64,000 nt of DNA from Actinoplanes sp. TBRC 11911 (GTDB lineage: Bacteria; Actinomycetota; Actinomycetes; Mycobacteriales; Micromonosporaceae), in contig NZ_JABBNC010000039.1 of NCBI RefSeq assembly GCF_012933445.1, positions 36,997 through 100,996 of the forward strand. The letters are read 5' to 3'. Under the pieces are notes generated by a model. It had not been told where the DNA came from, searched no databases, and saw only the letters and a program-made list of their open reading frames with translations. Numbering within the stretch: position 1 is the first letter of the stretch; each line of letters starts with the position of its first letter. The translations under genes and the position numbers were made by a program. Of the stretch, positions 40,518 through 49,062 are shown piece by piece.

Positions 40518-41734
40518 GTGGCATTCTTTCAAATGTGACAGCCGACTCCGTCGAAACCCGGCCCCGCCGGAACGTGGGCCGGGTGCTCCGGTTCTCGGCG
40601 ACGATCGGCGCCATCCTGGTGCTGCTGTTCGCCGTGCCGTGGTGGACCCTGATCATGAGCGGCAACCACTGGCCGCACGCCGTCCGGGTGGCCGGCTCGG
40701 TGGTCTTCGCGGTCGCGCTCGCCGCGTTCCCGCTGCTGATGGCCTCCGGCCACGGCCGCCGGCACAACGACCGGGTCGCGGTCGCCGCCGACGTGCTGCT
40801 CGGCGTCGTCTGGGTCCTGTTCGTCTGGTCGATCCTCGGCGAGATCCTCGCCGCGCTGCTCTGGGCGGCGCGGGTCGGCTCCCCGGCTCGCTTCCGCATC
40901 GCCACCCTGGTGGTCGCGGTGATCTCGTTGGTCCTGCTTGCCTGGGGGTACGCCGAAGCGAGACGAGTGCCCCGCGTCCGGCGGGTGAGCGTCACCGTGC
41001 CGCGGCTGGGTCCCGGGCTCGACGGCTTGCGGCTGGTGCTGCTCACCGACACGCACTACGGCCCGATCGACCGGACCGCCTGGTCGCGCCGCGTGGCCGA
41101 GGTGGTGAACAGCCTCGACGCCGACGTGGTCGCGCACACCGGGGACATCGCCGACGGCGAGGTGGCGCAGCGCCGCCGCCAGACCGAGCCCCTCGCCGAC
41201 ATCAAGGCCACCCTGGCCCGGGTGTATGTGACCGGCAACCACGAGTATTTCAGCGGCGCGCAGCGCTGGGTGGAGTACATGGCGTCGATCGGCTGGGAGG
41301 CGCTGCACAACCGGCACGTGCTGGTGCAGCGCGGCGGATCGTCGCTGGTGGTGGCCGGGGTCGACGACCGCACCGCGGCCGGCTCCGGCATCCCCGGCCA
41401 CCACGCCGACCACGAGGCGGCGCTGATCGGCGCCGACCCCGACCTGCCGGTGCTGCTGCTCGCGCACCAGCCCGTCCAGGTCGCCGGGGCCGTCGAACAC
41501 GGCGTGGACCTGCAGATCTCCGGCCACACCCACGGCGGGCAGATGTGGCCGTTCCACTACCTGGTCCGCCTCGACCAGCCGGCGCTGGCCGGGCTCTCCC
41601 GGTTCTCCGAGCGCACCCAGCTCTACACGAGCCGGGGCACCGGATTCTGGGGGCCGCCGTTCCGGATCTTCGCGCCCTCCGAGATCACCCTGCTGACGTT
41701 GTCAGCCGGCCAGGTGCCCCCACCGGTCCTCTAG
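40514..41734 (+). CDS. Membrane-anchored metallophosphoesterase (YkuE-like)
   Basis: A 406-residue protein with about four N-terminal transmembrane segments (to residue 145) and a calcineurin-like domain. Ligands are LTDTHYG, AHTGDIADGE, VTGNHEYF, LLAHQP and SGHTHGGQMWP, the complete set for a binuclear metal site. YkuE-type enzymes act on phosphodiesters, often lipid-linked. The start GTG 40514 overlaps the kinase stop. Its last 33 bases overlap the convergent ABC gene, an unusually long tail-to-tail overlap. Confidence 0.87.
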   Translation: MSGILSNVTADSVETRPRRNVGRVLRFSATIGAILVLLFAVPWWTLIMSGNHWPHAVRVAGSVVFAVALAAFPLLMASGHGRRHNDRVAVAADVLLGVVWVLFVWSILGEILAALLWAARVGSPARFRIATLVVAVISLVLLAWGYAEARRVPRVRRVSVTVPRLGPGLDGLRLVLLTDTHYGPIDRTAWSRRVAEVVNSLDADVVAHTGDIADGEVAQRRRQTEPLADIKATLARVYVTGNHEYFSGAQRWVEYMASIGWEALHNRHVLVQRGGSSLVVAGVDDRTAAGSGIPGHHADHEAALIGADPDLPVLLLAHQPVQVAGAVEHGVDLQISGHTHGGQMWPFHYLVRLDQPALAGLSRFSERTQLYTSRGTGFWGPPFRIFAPSEITLLTLSAGQVPPPVL

Positions 41735-44700
41735 GTCGGCCCACGTGCCCTGGTCCTCGACGCGGCCGCCGATCAGGATGACCACCCGGTCGGCCTGGCT
41801 CAGCGCCGCCCGTTTCGACGTGGACCCGACGACCGTCACGCCGTGGTCGCGCAGCGCGTGCCACAGGTCCAGCTCGGTCGTCACGTCCAGCGCCGACGAC
41901 ACGTCGTCGGCGATCAGCAGCTCGGTGCGCGGCGCCAGCGCCCGGGCCAGCGCCAGCCGCTGCAGCTGACCGCCGGACAACCGGGTGCCCTTGTGGCCGA
42001 TCAGCAACTGCAGCCCCCCGCCGGCCGCGGCCAGGTCGTGCTCGAGCTGCGCGGTCGTCACCGCGTCGGCCGCGTCGACCTCGTGGCCCAGCTCGATGTT
42101 GTCGGCCACCGTCCCGGACAGCACCCGGGGCAGCTGCGCGACATATCCGACCTGGTTGGGCCGCAGGAACACCTCGGGCTCGTCCACCCGTTCGCCGTTC
42201 CAGCTCAGCTCGCCGGTGTGGTGCACGATCCCGGCCAGGGCCCGCAACAGCGACGACTTGCCGGACCCGACCGGGCCGACCACGAGGACCAGCTCGCCGC
42301 GTTCCACCCGCAGGTCGACGTCCTGCACGCCCAGCGTCCCGTTCTCGTGGACCGCGCTGAAGTTCCGCAGGTCCAGCGTGCGCAACGGCTTGCGCGGCGC
42401 GAGCGGCGGCGCGGGGGCGGTGCCGGCCGACAGGTCGACGCCCGGCACATCCTCGGAATACTCCGCCTTGCCGGACATCGCGACCGTGCGCCTGGTCCAC
42501 ACCCGGGCGCTGGGCAGCTGCGACACCAGCGACGCGGTGGTCCAGGCGAACCAGCGGGCGGCGCCGAGCGTGGCCACCGCGATCAGCGTCGCGGCCGACG
42601 ACAGGCTCCCGGACAGGTACAGCGCCCAGGCCGCGATCGGCAGCAGCCCGCTGACGATCGACGGCGTGGACCGGGCCCACACCTGGATCGAGATCTCCCG
42701 GCGCTGCCGGTCGCTGCGCGTCGCGTCCAGGCTCGCCAGGTGGTTCAGCACCGGCTCGGTCGCGCCGGCCAGCTTGACCGTGCGTGCCGCCGACAGCGAC
42801 GACACGAGCGACGTCGCGAACGCCGCGCGGGCCAGCACCGTACGCCGGGCCGCCTTTTCCAGCCGGGGCCCGAACAGCGTCGCCGCCAGGCCGGACAGCA
42901 GCATCGTGCCGAGGAAGAACAGCCCCGGCACGAACGACTGCGCCGCCAGCGTCATCACCACGAGCATGATGATGCTGGTGAAGTTGTCGATCAGGTTGTC
43001 GGCGAGCATCACCACGCGTTCGGTGTCGCCGCCCTGCGCGACCACCTCGGCCGGGGTGTGCTTGCTGACCCGCCGCGGGCCGATCTGCCCGTGCACCAGA
43101 CGCAGGCTGATCCGCAGCATCTGCCGCACCCACCACTCCGGGAACCAGGCCCCGGTGTAATACAGCGTCGGGATCGCCAGCAGCAGGCCCGCCGCGATGC
43201 CGATCGCCGGGTACAGCGGGTTGCCGATGCCGTCGACCACCTTCGACCAGAGCAGCGGCAGGATCGCACCGTCCAGCCCGAGCAGCACCAGAATGATGAA
43301 CAGCGCGACGGCGCCGAGGCCGTACCGCTTGTCGTTGGTGGCCAGCCGCACGATCTCGCGCATCGTCCGGGTGCGGGGCTCGGTCGGCAGCGGCGGCGGT
43401 TCGACGGTGGGCAGCGTGTTCGTCAGCGCCTCGGCGCCGAGCTCGACCTGCACCGCGGTGTCCCAGTCGGGTTCGTCGGTCTCGCGCTGGATCAGGCCGC
43501 CGCCGCCCGCCAGGGCCGGCACCGCCAGGTTGCTGCTCGCCATCAGCTCGGCGAACCGTTGCGACTCGCGCAGCGGCCCCGCCTCCAGCACCTGGCCGTC
43601 GCTGAGCACGACCACCTCGTCGCAGCGCTGCACACTGGACAGCCGATGCGCCACGATCACGCCGATGCGGCCCTCGAGCAGCCGGTCGGTGGCGCGCTGC
43701 ACCCACGACTCGGTGACCGGGTCCATCCGGGCGGTCGCCTCGTCGAGGATCACCACCTGCGGGTCGCGCACCAGGATCCGGGCGAACGCGACGAGCTGCT
43801 CCTGCCCGGCGGACAACTTGTAGCCGCCCTCGCCGAGCTTGGTGTCGATGCCGTCCGGCAGGCTCGTCGCCCACGGCGAGAGGCCCAGCTCGTCGAGCGC
43901 GCCGGCGGCCTTGGGTAACAGCTCCGGGTCGAACAGCGCGATGTTCTCGGCAAGCGTGCCGGCCAGGATCTCGGTGCGCTGCGGGACGATCGCGGTCCAC
44001 CGGCGCAGCCCGTCCACCGCCAGGTCGTTGAGGTCGACACCGCCCAGGAACACACTGCCGTCCGGGACGGCGACCGCCCTGGTCAGGATCTTCGCGAGGG
44101 TCGACTTGCCGGATCCGGTGCGGCCGATCAGCGCGTACGACCGTCCGCGCGCGAAGGTCAGGTTGACATCCTTCAGCGCGGGTGGCCGGCCGCTGTCCGC
44201 CTCGCTGTAGCGGAACGTCAGATCCCGCACGACCAGATCGCCCTCGACCGGCGGCACACCGTCGGTGGGTTCCTGCGGCACGTCCTGCAGAAGCTGCACG
44301 CGGCTCCAGGCGCCGAGCGCGTTCTGCAGCTCGGGCACCATGCGGGTGACGTGCTCCAGAGTGCCGCCGAAGCCGAGCGCCAGCAGCCACACGGCGGTCA
44401 GCCGGGCGCCGTCCACGTGACCGGTGAACAGGGCCCACGCCCCGACGACGACGAGGACCGCGATGAGCGTACGGGTGATCGCGCCGGCACCCATCGTGAT
44501 GCGCGACGAGTATTTCCAGACCAGGCGGCCCCGGCGCAGCACCTCGCTGGCCCGCCGCGCGTAGAGCCGCCGCACGTACGGCGCGGCCAGGCTGGTCCGC
44601 ACGTCGTCCTGCCCGTGGATGGACTCCTCCATCACCGCGGCCAGATCCGACCAGGCCTCCTCCTCGGAGATCCGCAACGGCGACAGCTTGCGGATCGGCT

Positions 44701-45190
44701 TGTTCATCGTGAGGAACAGCAGAAACGACACGAAGACCATGCCGACACCGGCCGGCCACCAGACGAAGAACGCGGTGACAATGCTCAGAAAGGCGACGGC
44801 GATGGACTGCGCGATCCGCACGCCGCTGCCCCGTAACTCGGCCCCGACCTGGTAGACGTCCGAGTCGATGCGGTCGAGCAGCTCACCCACCGGCGTGTTC
44901 TCCAGCCGCGGCAGATCCTGCCCGAACGCCACCCGGTTCAGCCCGCGCCGGATCCGCGCGGCCCAGTCCGCGGTCAGCCCCGAGGCGACCAGCCCGACGA
45001 GCACATCACTGAGCACGGACGCGGTCAGGGCGGCCGCGAGCACCACGAACAGCGGCATCGACCGGTCGACGAGAACCGCGCCGGCCAGCGCGAGCGCACC
45101 GGCCTGCCCGGCCGCGCCGAGCACGATGAGCAGCGCGGCGAGGAAGGATCGGCTCCTCGACGTGGCCCACAGGTCTCGAAGCAAGCGCAT
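41702..45190 (-). CDS. Fused double ABC exporter (TMD-NBD-TMD-NBD)
   Basis: A 1,162-residue protein fusing two half-exporters. TMD1 spans about 1-330 and NBD1 about 340-575 (Walker A GRTGSGKST, signature LSAGQ, Walker B VVILDEATARMD, switch AHRLSS). TMD2 is about 630-900 and NBD2 about 940-1160 (Walker A GPVGSGKSS, signature LSGGQ, Walker B ELLIADDVSSALD, and TSKRA where the switch His is expected). One ATP site is thus consensus (NBD1 Glu/His with NBD2 signature) and the other degenerate. It exports an unknown lipid, peptide or drug. ATG 45190 has AGAGGA upstream. Confidence 0.92.
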   Translation of the reverse strand: MRLLRDLWATSRSRSFLAALLIVLGAAGQAGALALAGAVLVDRSMPLFVVLAAALTASVLSDVLVGLVASGLTADWAARIRRGLNRVAFGQDLPRLENTPVGELLDRIDSDVYQVGAELRGSGVRIAQSIAVAFLSIVTAFFVWWPAGVGMVFVSFLLFLTMNKPIRKLSPLRISEEEAWSDLAAVMEESIHGQDDVRTSLAAPYVRRLYARRASEVLRRGRLVWKYSSRITMGAGAITRTLIAVLVVVGAWALFTGHVDGARLTAVWLLALGFGGTLEHVTRMVPELQNALGAWSRVQLLQDVPQEPTDGVPPVEGDLVVRDLTFRYSEADSGRPPALKDVNLTFARGRSYALIGRTGSGKSTLAKILTRAVAVPDGSVFLGGVDLNDLAVDGLRRWTAIVPQRTEILAGTLAENIALFDPELLPKAAGALDELGLSPWATSLPDGIDTKLGEGGYKLSAGQEQLVAFARILVRDPQVVILDEATARMDPVTESWVQRATDRLLEGRIGVIVAHRLSSVQRCDEVVVLSDGQVLEAGPLRESQRFAELMASSNLAVPALAGGGGLIQRETDEPDWDTAVQVELGAEALTNTLPTVEPPPLPTEPRTRTMREIVRLATNDKRYGLGAVALFIILVLLGLDGAILPLLWSKVVDGIGNPLYPAIGIAAGLLLAIPTLYYTGAWFPEWWVRQMLRISLRLVHGQIGPRRVSKHTPAEVVAQGGDTERVVMLADNLIDNFTSIIMLVVMTLAAQSFVPGLFFLGTMLLSGLAATLFGPRLEKAARRTVLARAAFATSLVSSLSAARTVKLAGATEPVLNHLASLDATRSDRQRREISIQVWARSTPSIVSGLLPIAAWALYLSGSLSSAATLIAVATLGAARWFAWTTASLVSQLPSARVWTRRTVAMSGKAEYSEDVPGVDLSAGTAPAPPLAPRKPLRTLDLRNFSAVHENGTLGVQDVDLRVERGELVLVVGPVGSGKSSLLRALAGIVHHTGELSWNGERVDEPEVFLRPNQVGYVAQLPRVLSGTVADNIELGHEVDAADAVTTAQLEHDLAAAGGGLQLLIGHKGTRLSGGQLQRLALARALAPRTELLIADDVSSALDVTTELDLWHALRDHGVTVVGSTSKRAALSQADRVVILIGGRVEDQGTWADLEDRWGHLAG

Positions 45191-45639
45191 GAAAGACAGT
45201 CCTCTTGGGGCTCGGGGGCGTCAGCGGCGGTGCCCCCATCCTCACTTGCGGACCGTAAGGTCTTCAACGCAATTACGCCCCCTCGATCTATCACCTACAT
45301 CACCATCGACACCCATACACACCCCCCGCCGAACGCCTCAGCCCCCCACCCCGCCACCCCGCACCTCAGCCCAGGCCTCAGCCCCGCGCCTCAGCCCCGC
45401 GCCTCAGCACCCGCACCCCACCTCAGCACCCCCGCCCCGCACACCGCACCCGCGCGTGCCACCAACTCACGTCCGTCGATTCCGAAACCGACATTTCACG
45501 AAATTTATCTTTAAAGGAGGCGGCAGTGATCAGGCACCGTGCTCCGGCGTGCCGAGCTTTCGGCCGGCCGCCGGGTCGAACACGTTGCGCCAGTTGTGCG
45601 AGCGGTCCCGCAGCCGACAAATCGGAAATGTCGCCTGGC

Positions 45640-45792
45640 AATCCCTCCCGCAGCTTTGCCATCGCCGGATTTTCGAGACCTTGGAGAGTTATGGCTCGTA
45701 TGTGGGCGCAACTCTCCAAGGTCTCGAAATCGGGCAAGCTTCGGCGGCGACAAAGGCCTCTGATACGGACAAAATGATCGTCCTGTTTGGAC
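45640..45792 (-). repeat. Dispersed hairpin element, copy C (loop flipped)
   Basis: Arms TTTCGAGACCTTGGAGAGTT (45671-45690) and AACTCTCCAAGGTCTCGAAA (45710-45729) pair perfectly over 20 bp. The loop ATGGCTCGTATGTGGGCGC matches copy A in orientation, but the flanks (GACAAAGGCC at 45749; GGATTTTCGAG before the arm) match copy B as it lies and the reverse complement of copy A. Outer boundaries are approximate. Confidence 0.7.
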
Positions 45793-45935
45793 CGGCGTCC
45801 ACAAGACGGACACTCTCGTCCGGATAGTGGGACCGCCGCGCCGACGCGCTCTCGGCTGCCGCCTGGCACGTGGGACGCGCTGCCGTTCGCCAAGGCCTGG
45901 GCCGCGCCGCCGTTGCTGGGCCTGGGACGCGCTTC

Positions 45936-46260
45936 CGACCGTGGGCCGCGGACGCGCCGCCGATCGTGGGCCGCGGACGCGCCGCCGATCGTGGGCCGCG
46001 GACGCGCTACCGATCGTGGGCCGCGGACGCGCCGCCGATCGTGGGCCGCGGACGCGCTACCGATCGTGGGCCGCGGACGCGCCGCCGACCGTGGGCCGCG
46101 GACGCGCTACCGACCGTCGGCCTCGGACGCGCCGCCGACCGTGGGCCGCGGACGCGCTACCGACCGTGGGCCGCGGACGCGCTAGCGACCGTCGGCCTCG
46201 GACGCGCTACCGACCGTCGGCCGCGGACGCGCTGCCGGTCGTGGGCCAGCTGCGCGGCTG
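45936..46260. repeat. 25-bp minisatellite, 13 units
   Basis: Units CGATCGTGGGCCGCGGACGC plus GCCGC or GCTAC recur every 25 bp at 45936, 45961, 45986, 46011 and on to 46236. The period is not a multiple of three and there are no spacers, so it is neither a coding repeat nor a CRISPR. It contains the palindrome CCGCGG. It ends about 20 bp before the methyltransferase stop. Confidence 0.9.
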
Positions 46261-46280
46261 GCCTGCTGCGGCGCCGGTTG

Positions 46281-46883
46281 TCAGTCGGGGCGCTGGGCCA
46301 GGGCGAAGATCTGGCTCTCCGGTGCGCCGGCGGGCGGGGTGAACTCCACGGTTTCGATGCTCACCACCGCGAAGCCGTGCGCCTCCAGCAGCGCGGCCAG
46401 ATCGTCCTTCAGGTAGCCGGAAACGGTCACCGGCACGCCCAGGAAATCGAACGGGAGGCCGTCGCCGTCGAAGTTCACCATGCCGATGCCGAAGTAGCCG
46501 CCGGGCTTCAGCCAGCCGGCGACCTTGTCCAGCGTCCGTTCGATGTCGGCCCTGCTCAACATCAGCAGCGAGAAGAACGCGGTCACGGCCTCGAACCCGC
46601 CGAAGTCGTCCGGCAGCTCGGTGAAGTCGGCGTGCACGAACTCCGCGTCCGGCACCTGCTCGCGCGCCAGCCGCAACATGCCGGTCGAGATGTCCACTCC
46701 GATCACGCGGTGATCAGTCTCGGACAGGATCTTCGCCGTCGGGATGCCCGTGCCGCAGCCGAGGTCGAGGACCGACGTGCCGGACGGGAGCAGCCGGTTG
46801 ATCCGCTCGATCAGCGCCGACTGGAAGGGATTACTGCCGTGCTCGCCCTGGTAACGCTCGGCGAGTTGATCGAATACCGCCAT
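46281..46883 (-). CDS. Class I SAM-dependent methyltransferase
   Basis: A 200-residue methyltransferase. SVLDLGCGTGIPTAKIL is motif I, VIGVDIST the acidic motif II, and AVTAFFSLLML motif IV, followed by WLKPGGYFGIGM. It uses S-adenosylmethionine on an unknown small molecule. ATG 46883. It lies 51 bases after the TIGR03089-like gene on the same strand. Confidence 0.87.
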   Translation of the reverse strand: MAVFDQLAERYQGEHGSNPFQSALIERINRLLPSGTSVLDLGCGTGIPTAKILSETDHRVIGVDISTGMLRLAREQVPDAEFVHADFTELPDDFGGFEAVTAFFSLLMLSRADIERTLDKVAGWLKPGGYFGIGMVNFDGDGLPFDFLGVPVTVSGYLKDDLAALLEAHGFAVVSIETVEFTPPAGAPESQIFALAQRPD

Positions 46884-46934
46884 GCGCGGCCACGCTACGC
46901 GGCCCCGGCGATCTCCACCTCCGGGAGGGGCCGG

Positions 46935-47798
46935 TCAGCGCATCACGCGAGTGATCTTCTCCGAGGCGATGACGGAGTCCAGGCGTACGGGATCGATGTT
47001 GTCCGCCAGCACCACCGAGGCACCGGCGGACAGCGGCGCGAGCAGCCAGGTCAGCGGTTGCTCGGTGGCCGAGACGTCGACCAGCACGCGATCACCGGCC
47101 CGGATCCCGTTCCGGCCGGCGATCTCCACGGCCAGCGCGCCGTATTCGCCGAACGTGGTGCCGGCGTCCCCCGCCGCGTCCGCAGCCCCGGCAGCGAACC
47201 GAGGAGCATCCGCCCCGAGATGCGGCCGCACGGCGGTCACAAAGTCCCGGTACTCATCCGGAATATCCGAAAAATCGGAATTGTGGACGGGAGCGCCGCC
47301 GGTAACGTGCGCTGATCCCTGGCAGCGCGCTGAACCTTGGTCGTGCGCTGACCCCTGGTCGTGCGCTGACCCCTGGTCGTGCGCTGACCCCTGGTCGTGG
47401 GTGGATCCCTGGTCCAGCCACCCGCGATCGGGCGCTCCCGGCCGGAACAGCGCGAACTGATGCCGCGCCGCCGGCACCGCGTCCAGCCAGCTGCCGATCC
47501 GGCTGAACGCCACGAACGACGCGTCCACCTCCGGGCCGGCCGGGGACAGTCCCGCCGTGGCCCACCCGCGGAACGACACCTCGATCCCCACCGACCAGGC
47601 CCCGAGCAGCACCACGGCCGTCTGCCAGTGCGGCGGCAACAGCACCGCGACCCGCGCCCCGGGTCCGAGCCCGCACTCCGAGCTCAGCAGCGAGGCGGTC
47701 GCTGCCGTCCACCGCCCGACCTCGGCCGCGTCGAGACCGACCCGCTCCCCGGTGGCCTCGTCGCGATAGGTCACCAAGGTCTCGGTCACACCGGACAC
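46935..47798 (-). CDS. TIGR03089-like AMP-binding-related protein with repeat insert
   Basis: A 287-residue actinobacterial protein resembling the N-terminal part of acyl-CoA synthetases: TYRDEATGERVGLDAAEVGRW, LGPGARVAVLLPPHWQTAVV and DRVLVDVSATEQPLTWLLAP fit the TIGR03089 family. The full ligase motifs and C-terminal domain are absent, so catalysis is doubtful. Family members are about 240 residues; the excess is explained by a DQGSAH hexapeptide array near 129-164. GTG 47798 was chosen; GTG 47789 is also possible. Confidence 0.75.
   Translation of the reverse strand: MSGVTETLVTYRDEATGERVGLDAAEVGRWTAATASLLSSECGLGPGARVAVLLPPHWQTAVVLLGAWSVGIEVSFRGWATAGLSPAGPEVDASFVAFSRIGSWLDAVPAARHQFALFRPGAPDRGWLDQGSTHDQGSAHDQGSAHDQGSAHDQGSARCQGSAHVTGGAPVHNSDFSDIPDEYRDFVTAVRPHLGADAPRFAAGAADAAGDAGTTFGEYGALAVEIAGRNGIRAGDRVLVDVSATEQPLTWLLAPLSAGASVVLADNIDPVRLDSVIASEKITRVMR
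47307..47414. repeat. In-frame 18-bp tandem repeat
   Basis: Six units of GTGCGCTGACCCCTGGTC or close variants at 47307-47414, the middle three identical (47343-47396), encode DQGSAH on the minus strand inside the TIGR03089-like gene. Confidence 0.9.
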
Positions 47799-47799
47799 C

Positions 47800-48081
47800 C
47801 TATGCGGCGAGCGTCCGGCGAAGGTCGCGCACCTCCTTGGCGTACCGGGAAAGCACATGCACCGTCCGCGGCCCGGCCACGCCGTCCGGCCGGAGCCCGA
47901 CCCGCGCCTGGAATTCGCGCAGCGCCTCGGCCAGCGCCTCGTCGCCGTCGCCCACCCGCACGCCAAGGTCGGCGAGCAGGGTGCGCAGGCTCGCCGGGTC
48001 GGCCGACGGCGGCGGCTCGGACCAGCCGATCAGTCCGCCCACGGCCGTGCCGACCAGGCTGAGCATTCGTCGAGCTGTCAT
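47800..48081 (-). CDS. Small peptidoglycan-binding-like protein
   Basis: A 93-residue protein. After a short hydrophobic N-terminus (MLSLVGTAVGGLIGW), residues 32-80 look like one PG_binding_1 module: LRTLLADLGVRVGDGDEALA, EALREFQARVGLRPDGVAGP and RTVHVL. ATG 48081 has a strong GGAGGTGACG ribosome site. It ends one base before the TIGR03089-like start, so both are in one operon. Binding of cell-wall glycan is inferred from the fold. Confidence 0.7.
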   Translation of the reverse strand: MTARRMLSLVGTAVGGLIGWSEPPPSADPASLRTLLADLGVRVGDGDEALAEALREFQARVGLRPDGVAGPRTVHVLSRYAKEVRDLRRTLAA

Positions 48082-48172
48082 CGTCACCTCCTGCTGGGCT
48101 GCGGGGTTCCAGCCTGAGGCGTGCGCCGCCGGACAGCATCCGACTCGAGTCCTGTCTTGGCGCCGACCGGTT

Positions 48173-48619
48173 CTAACTTTTGGCCGAGAGTCGGCACGCG
48201 TTGTCCCGGGCCAGCACCACCAGCTCGCGGGCGTCCCGTTCGCCCACCCCGTACCCGGTGATCGCACGCGCCACGACCGATTCGCGCTTGCCCGCGGCCA
48301 GCGAACGGCAGGCGATCTCACCGAGCTCGGCCACTTCGTCGTCGCGCCGGTCCACGACGAATTGCGGCATTTGTCGCTGCACCGCCGCCACGAACCGCCC
48401 GCTCGACGGCAGCTCAACGTGCAGTCGCTTGGCGGGCGACCGGCGCGGCGCGGCCTTCGTCAGCGCCGGCTCGGGTGCCGCGAGCGCCGGCGCCGAGGTC
48501 GTTTCCCCCGGTACGCCGGTGACCCCGCCCCCGGCCGGCGCCACAGCAGTGGTTTTGTCCGAGGACGGCGAGCACCCGGCCACCGCAAGCAGGACGACGA
48601 CCAGCGCGGCAACCCTCAC
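48173..48619 (-). CDS. DUF732-like lipoprotein
   Basis: A 148-residue lipoprotein with signal VRVAALVVVLLAVAGC (lipobox VAGC). A Pro/Ala/Thr linker precedes a small helical domain, FVAAVQRQMPQFVVDRRDDE and AGKRESVVARAITGYGVG, with two cysteines (IACRSL and NACRL), typical of DUF732. Secreted, function unknown. The start GTG 48619 overlaps the preceding 90-residue gene as GTGA, which favours this start. Confidence 0.75.
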   Translation of the reverse strand: MRVAALVVVLLAVAGCSPSSDKTTAVAPAGGGVTGVPGETTSAPALAAPEPALTKAAPRRSPAKRLHVELPSSGRFVAAVQRQMPQFVVDRRDDEVAELGEIACRSLAAGKRESVVARAITGYGVGERDARELVVLARDNACRLSAKS

Positions 48620-48888
48620 CGACGAGCCGCCGCCGCAGAAGCCGCAGCTGCCGCGGAAGGCGAAGCCCCAGCAGCCGCCGAACCCGGCTCGCAAGCCGAC
48701 GCCGCACCCGAGCGGCAAGCCGACGCCCACCCGGCTCCGGGTGCGGCCGGCCGCAACCGCACCCCCTCGGGAATGCCAGGGCCGAACGGCTTGCGCTCGA
48801 CGATCGTCGGCCCGATCCGGGCCGGCGCGTTGGCCCGCACCGTCAGCGGCGCGACCGATTCCTCACGGGGTTCCGGGGCTAAAGTCAC
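48616..48888 (-). CDS. Hypothetical 90-aa protein coupled to the lipoprotein
   Basis: GTG 48888 opens 90 codons, VTLAPEPREESVAPLTVRAN and onward, ending in an Ala/Ser-rich tail. The stop overlaps the lipoprotein start as GTGA, the main support. The first 50 residues (PARIGPTIVERKPFGPGIPE) look like ordinary protein; the remainder is low complexity. No family recognised; it could be chance. Confidence 0.35.
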   Translation of the reverse strand: MTLAPEPREESVAPLTVRANAPARIGPTIVERKPFGPGIPEGVRLRPAAPGAGWASACRSGAASACEPGSAAAGASPSAAAAASAAAARR

Positions 48889-49062
48889 CGGCCGACCCTA
48901 GGGGCCCCGCTCACCGGATCGGCCCGCCGCGCCCACGGACGGTGCATGACCGAACCCGTCCGGGTGACCCACCGCATACAGCGAACCCCCAGCCGCCTCA
49001 CCGCGAACGAACAAACTCCCGAGCAATCGTTGTCGCATCACGGAAGGAATCGAGGCGTCGCC

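Larger units (their letters stand above)
45191..46280. other. Gene-free repeat block
   Basis: For 1,090 bases I see no supported gene. From the left: a C-rich tract with GCCTCAGCCCCGC-type repeats (about 45320-45460), the AT dyad GACATTTCACGAAATTTA (45490-45507, like that at 15221), hairpin element C, a GTCCAC..GTGGGAC dyad (about 45797-45833), and a 25-bp minisatellite. A GTG at 45526 has a strong AAAGGAGG site, but its 83-codon frame reads through the hairpin and looks accidental. Confidence 0.7.

Noticed and set aside
45526..45777. 83-codon frame with a strong AAAGGAGG site at GTG 45526
   Set aside because: It reads through the hairpin arms and loop of element C and looks random after the first codons; the ribosome site is noted in the block entry.
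45936..46260. Tandem 25-bp units as a CRISPR array
   Set aside because: Units are contiguous with no spacers and no cas genes are nearby.
45870..47315. Plus-strand frame of 481 codons
   Set aside because: Begins in the minisatellite and runs antisense to the methyltransferase and TIGR03089-like genes.
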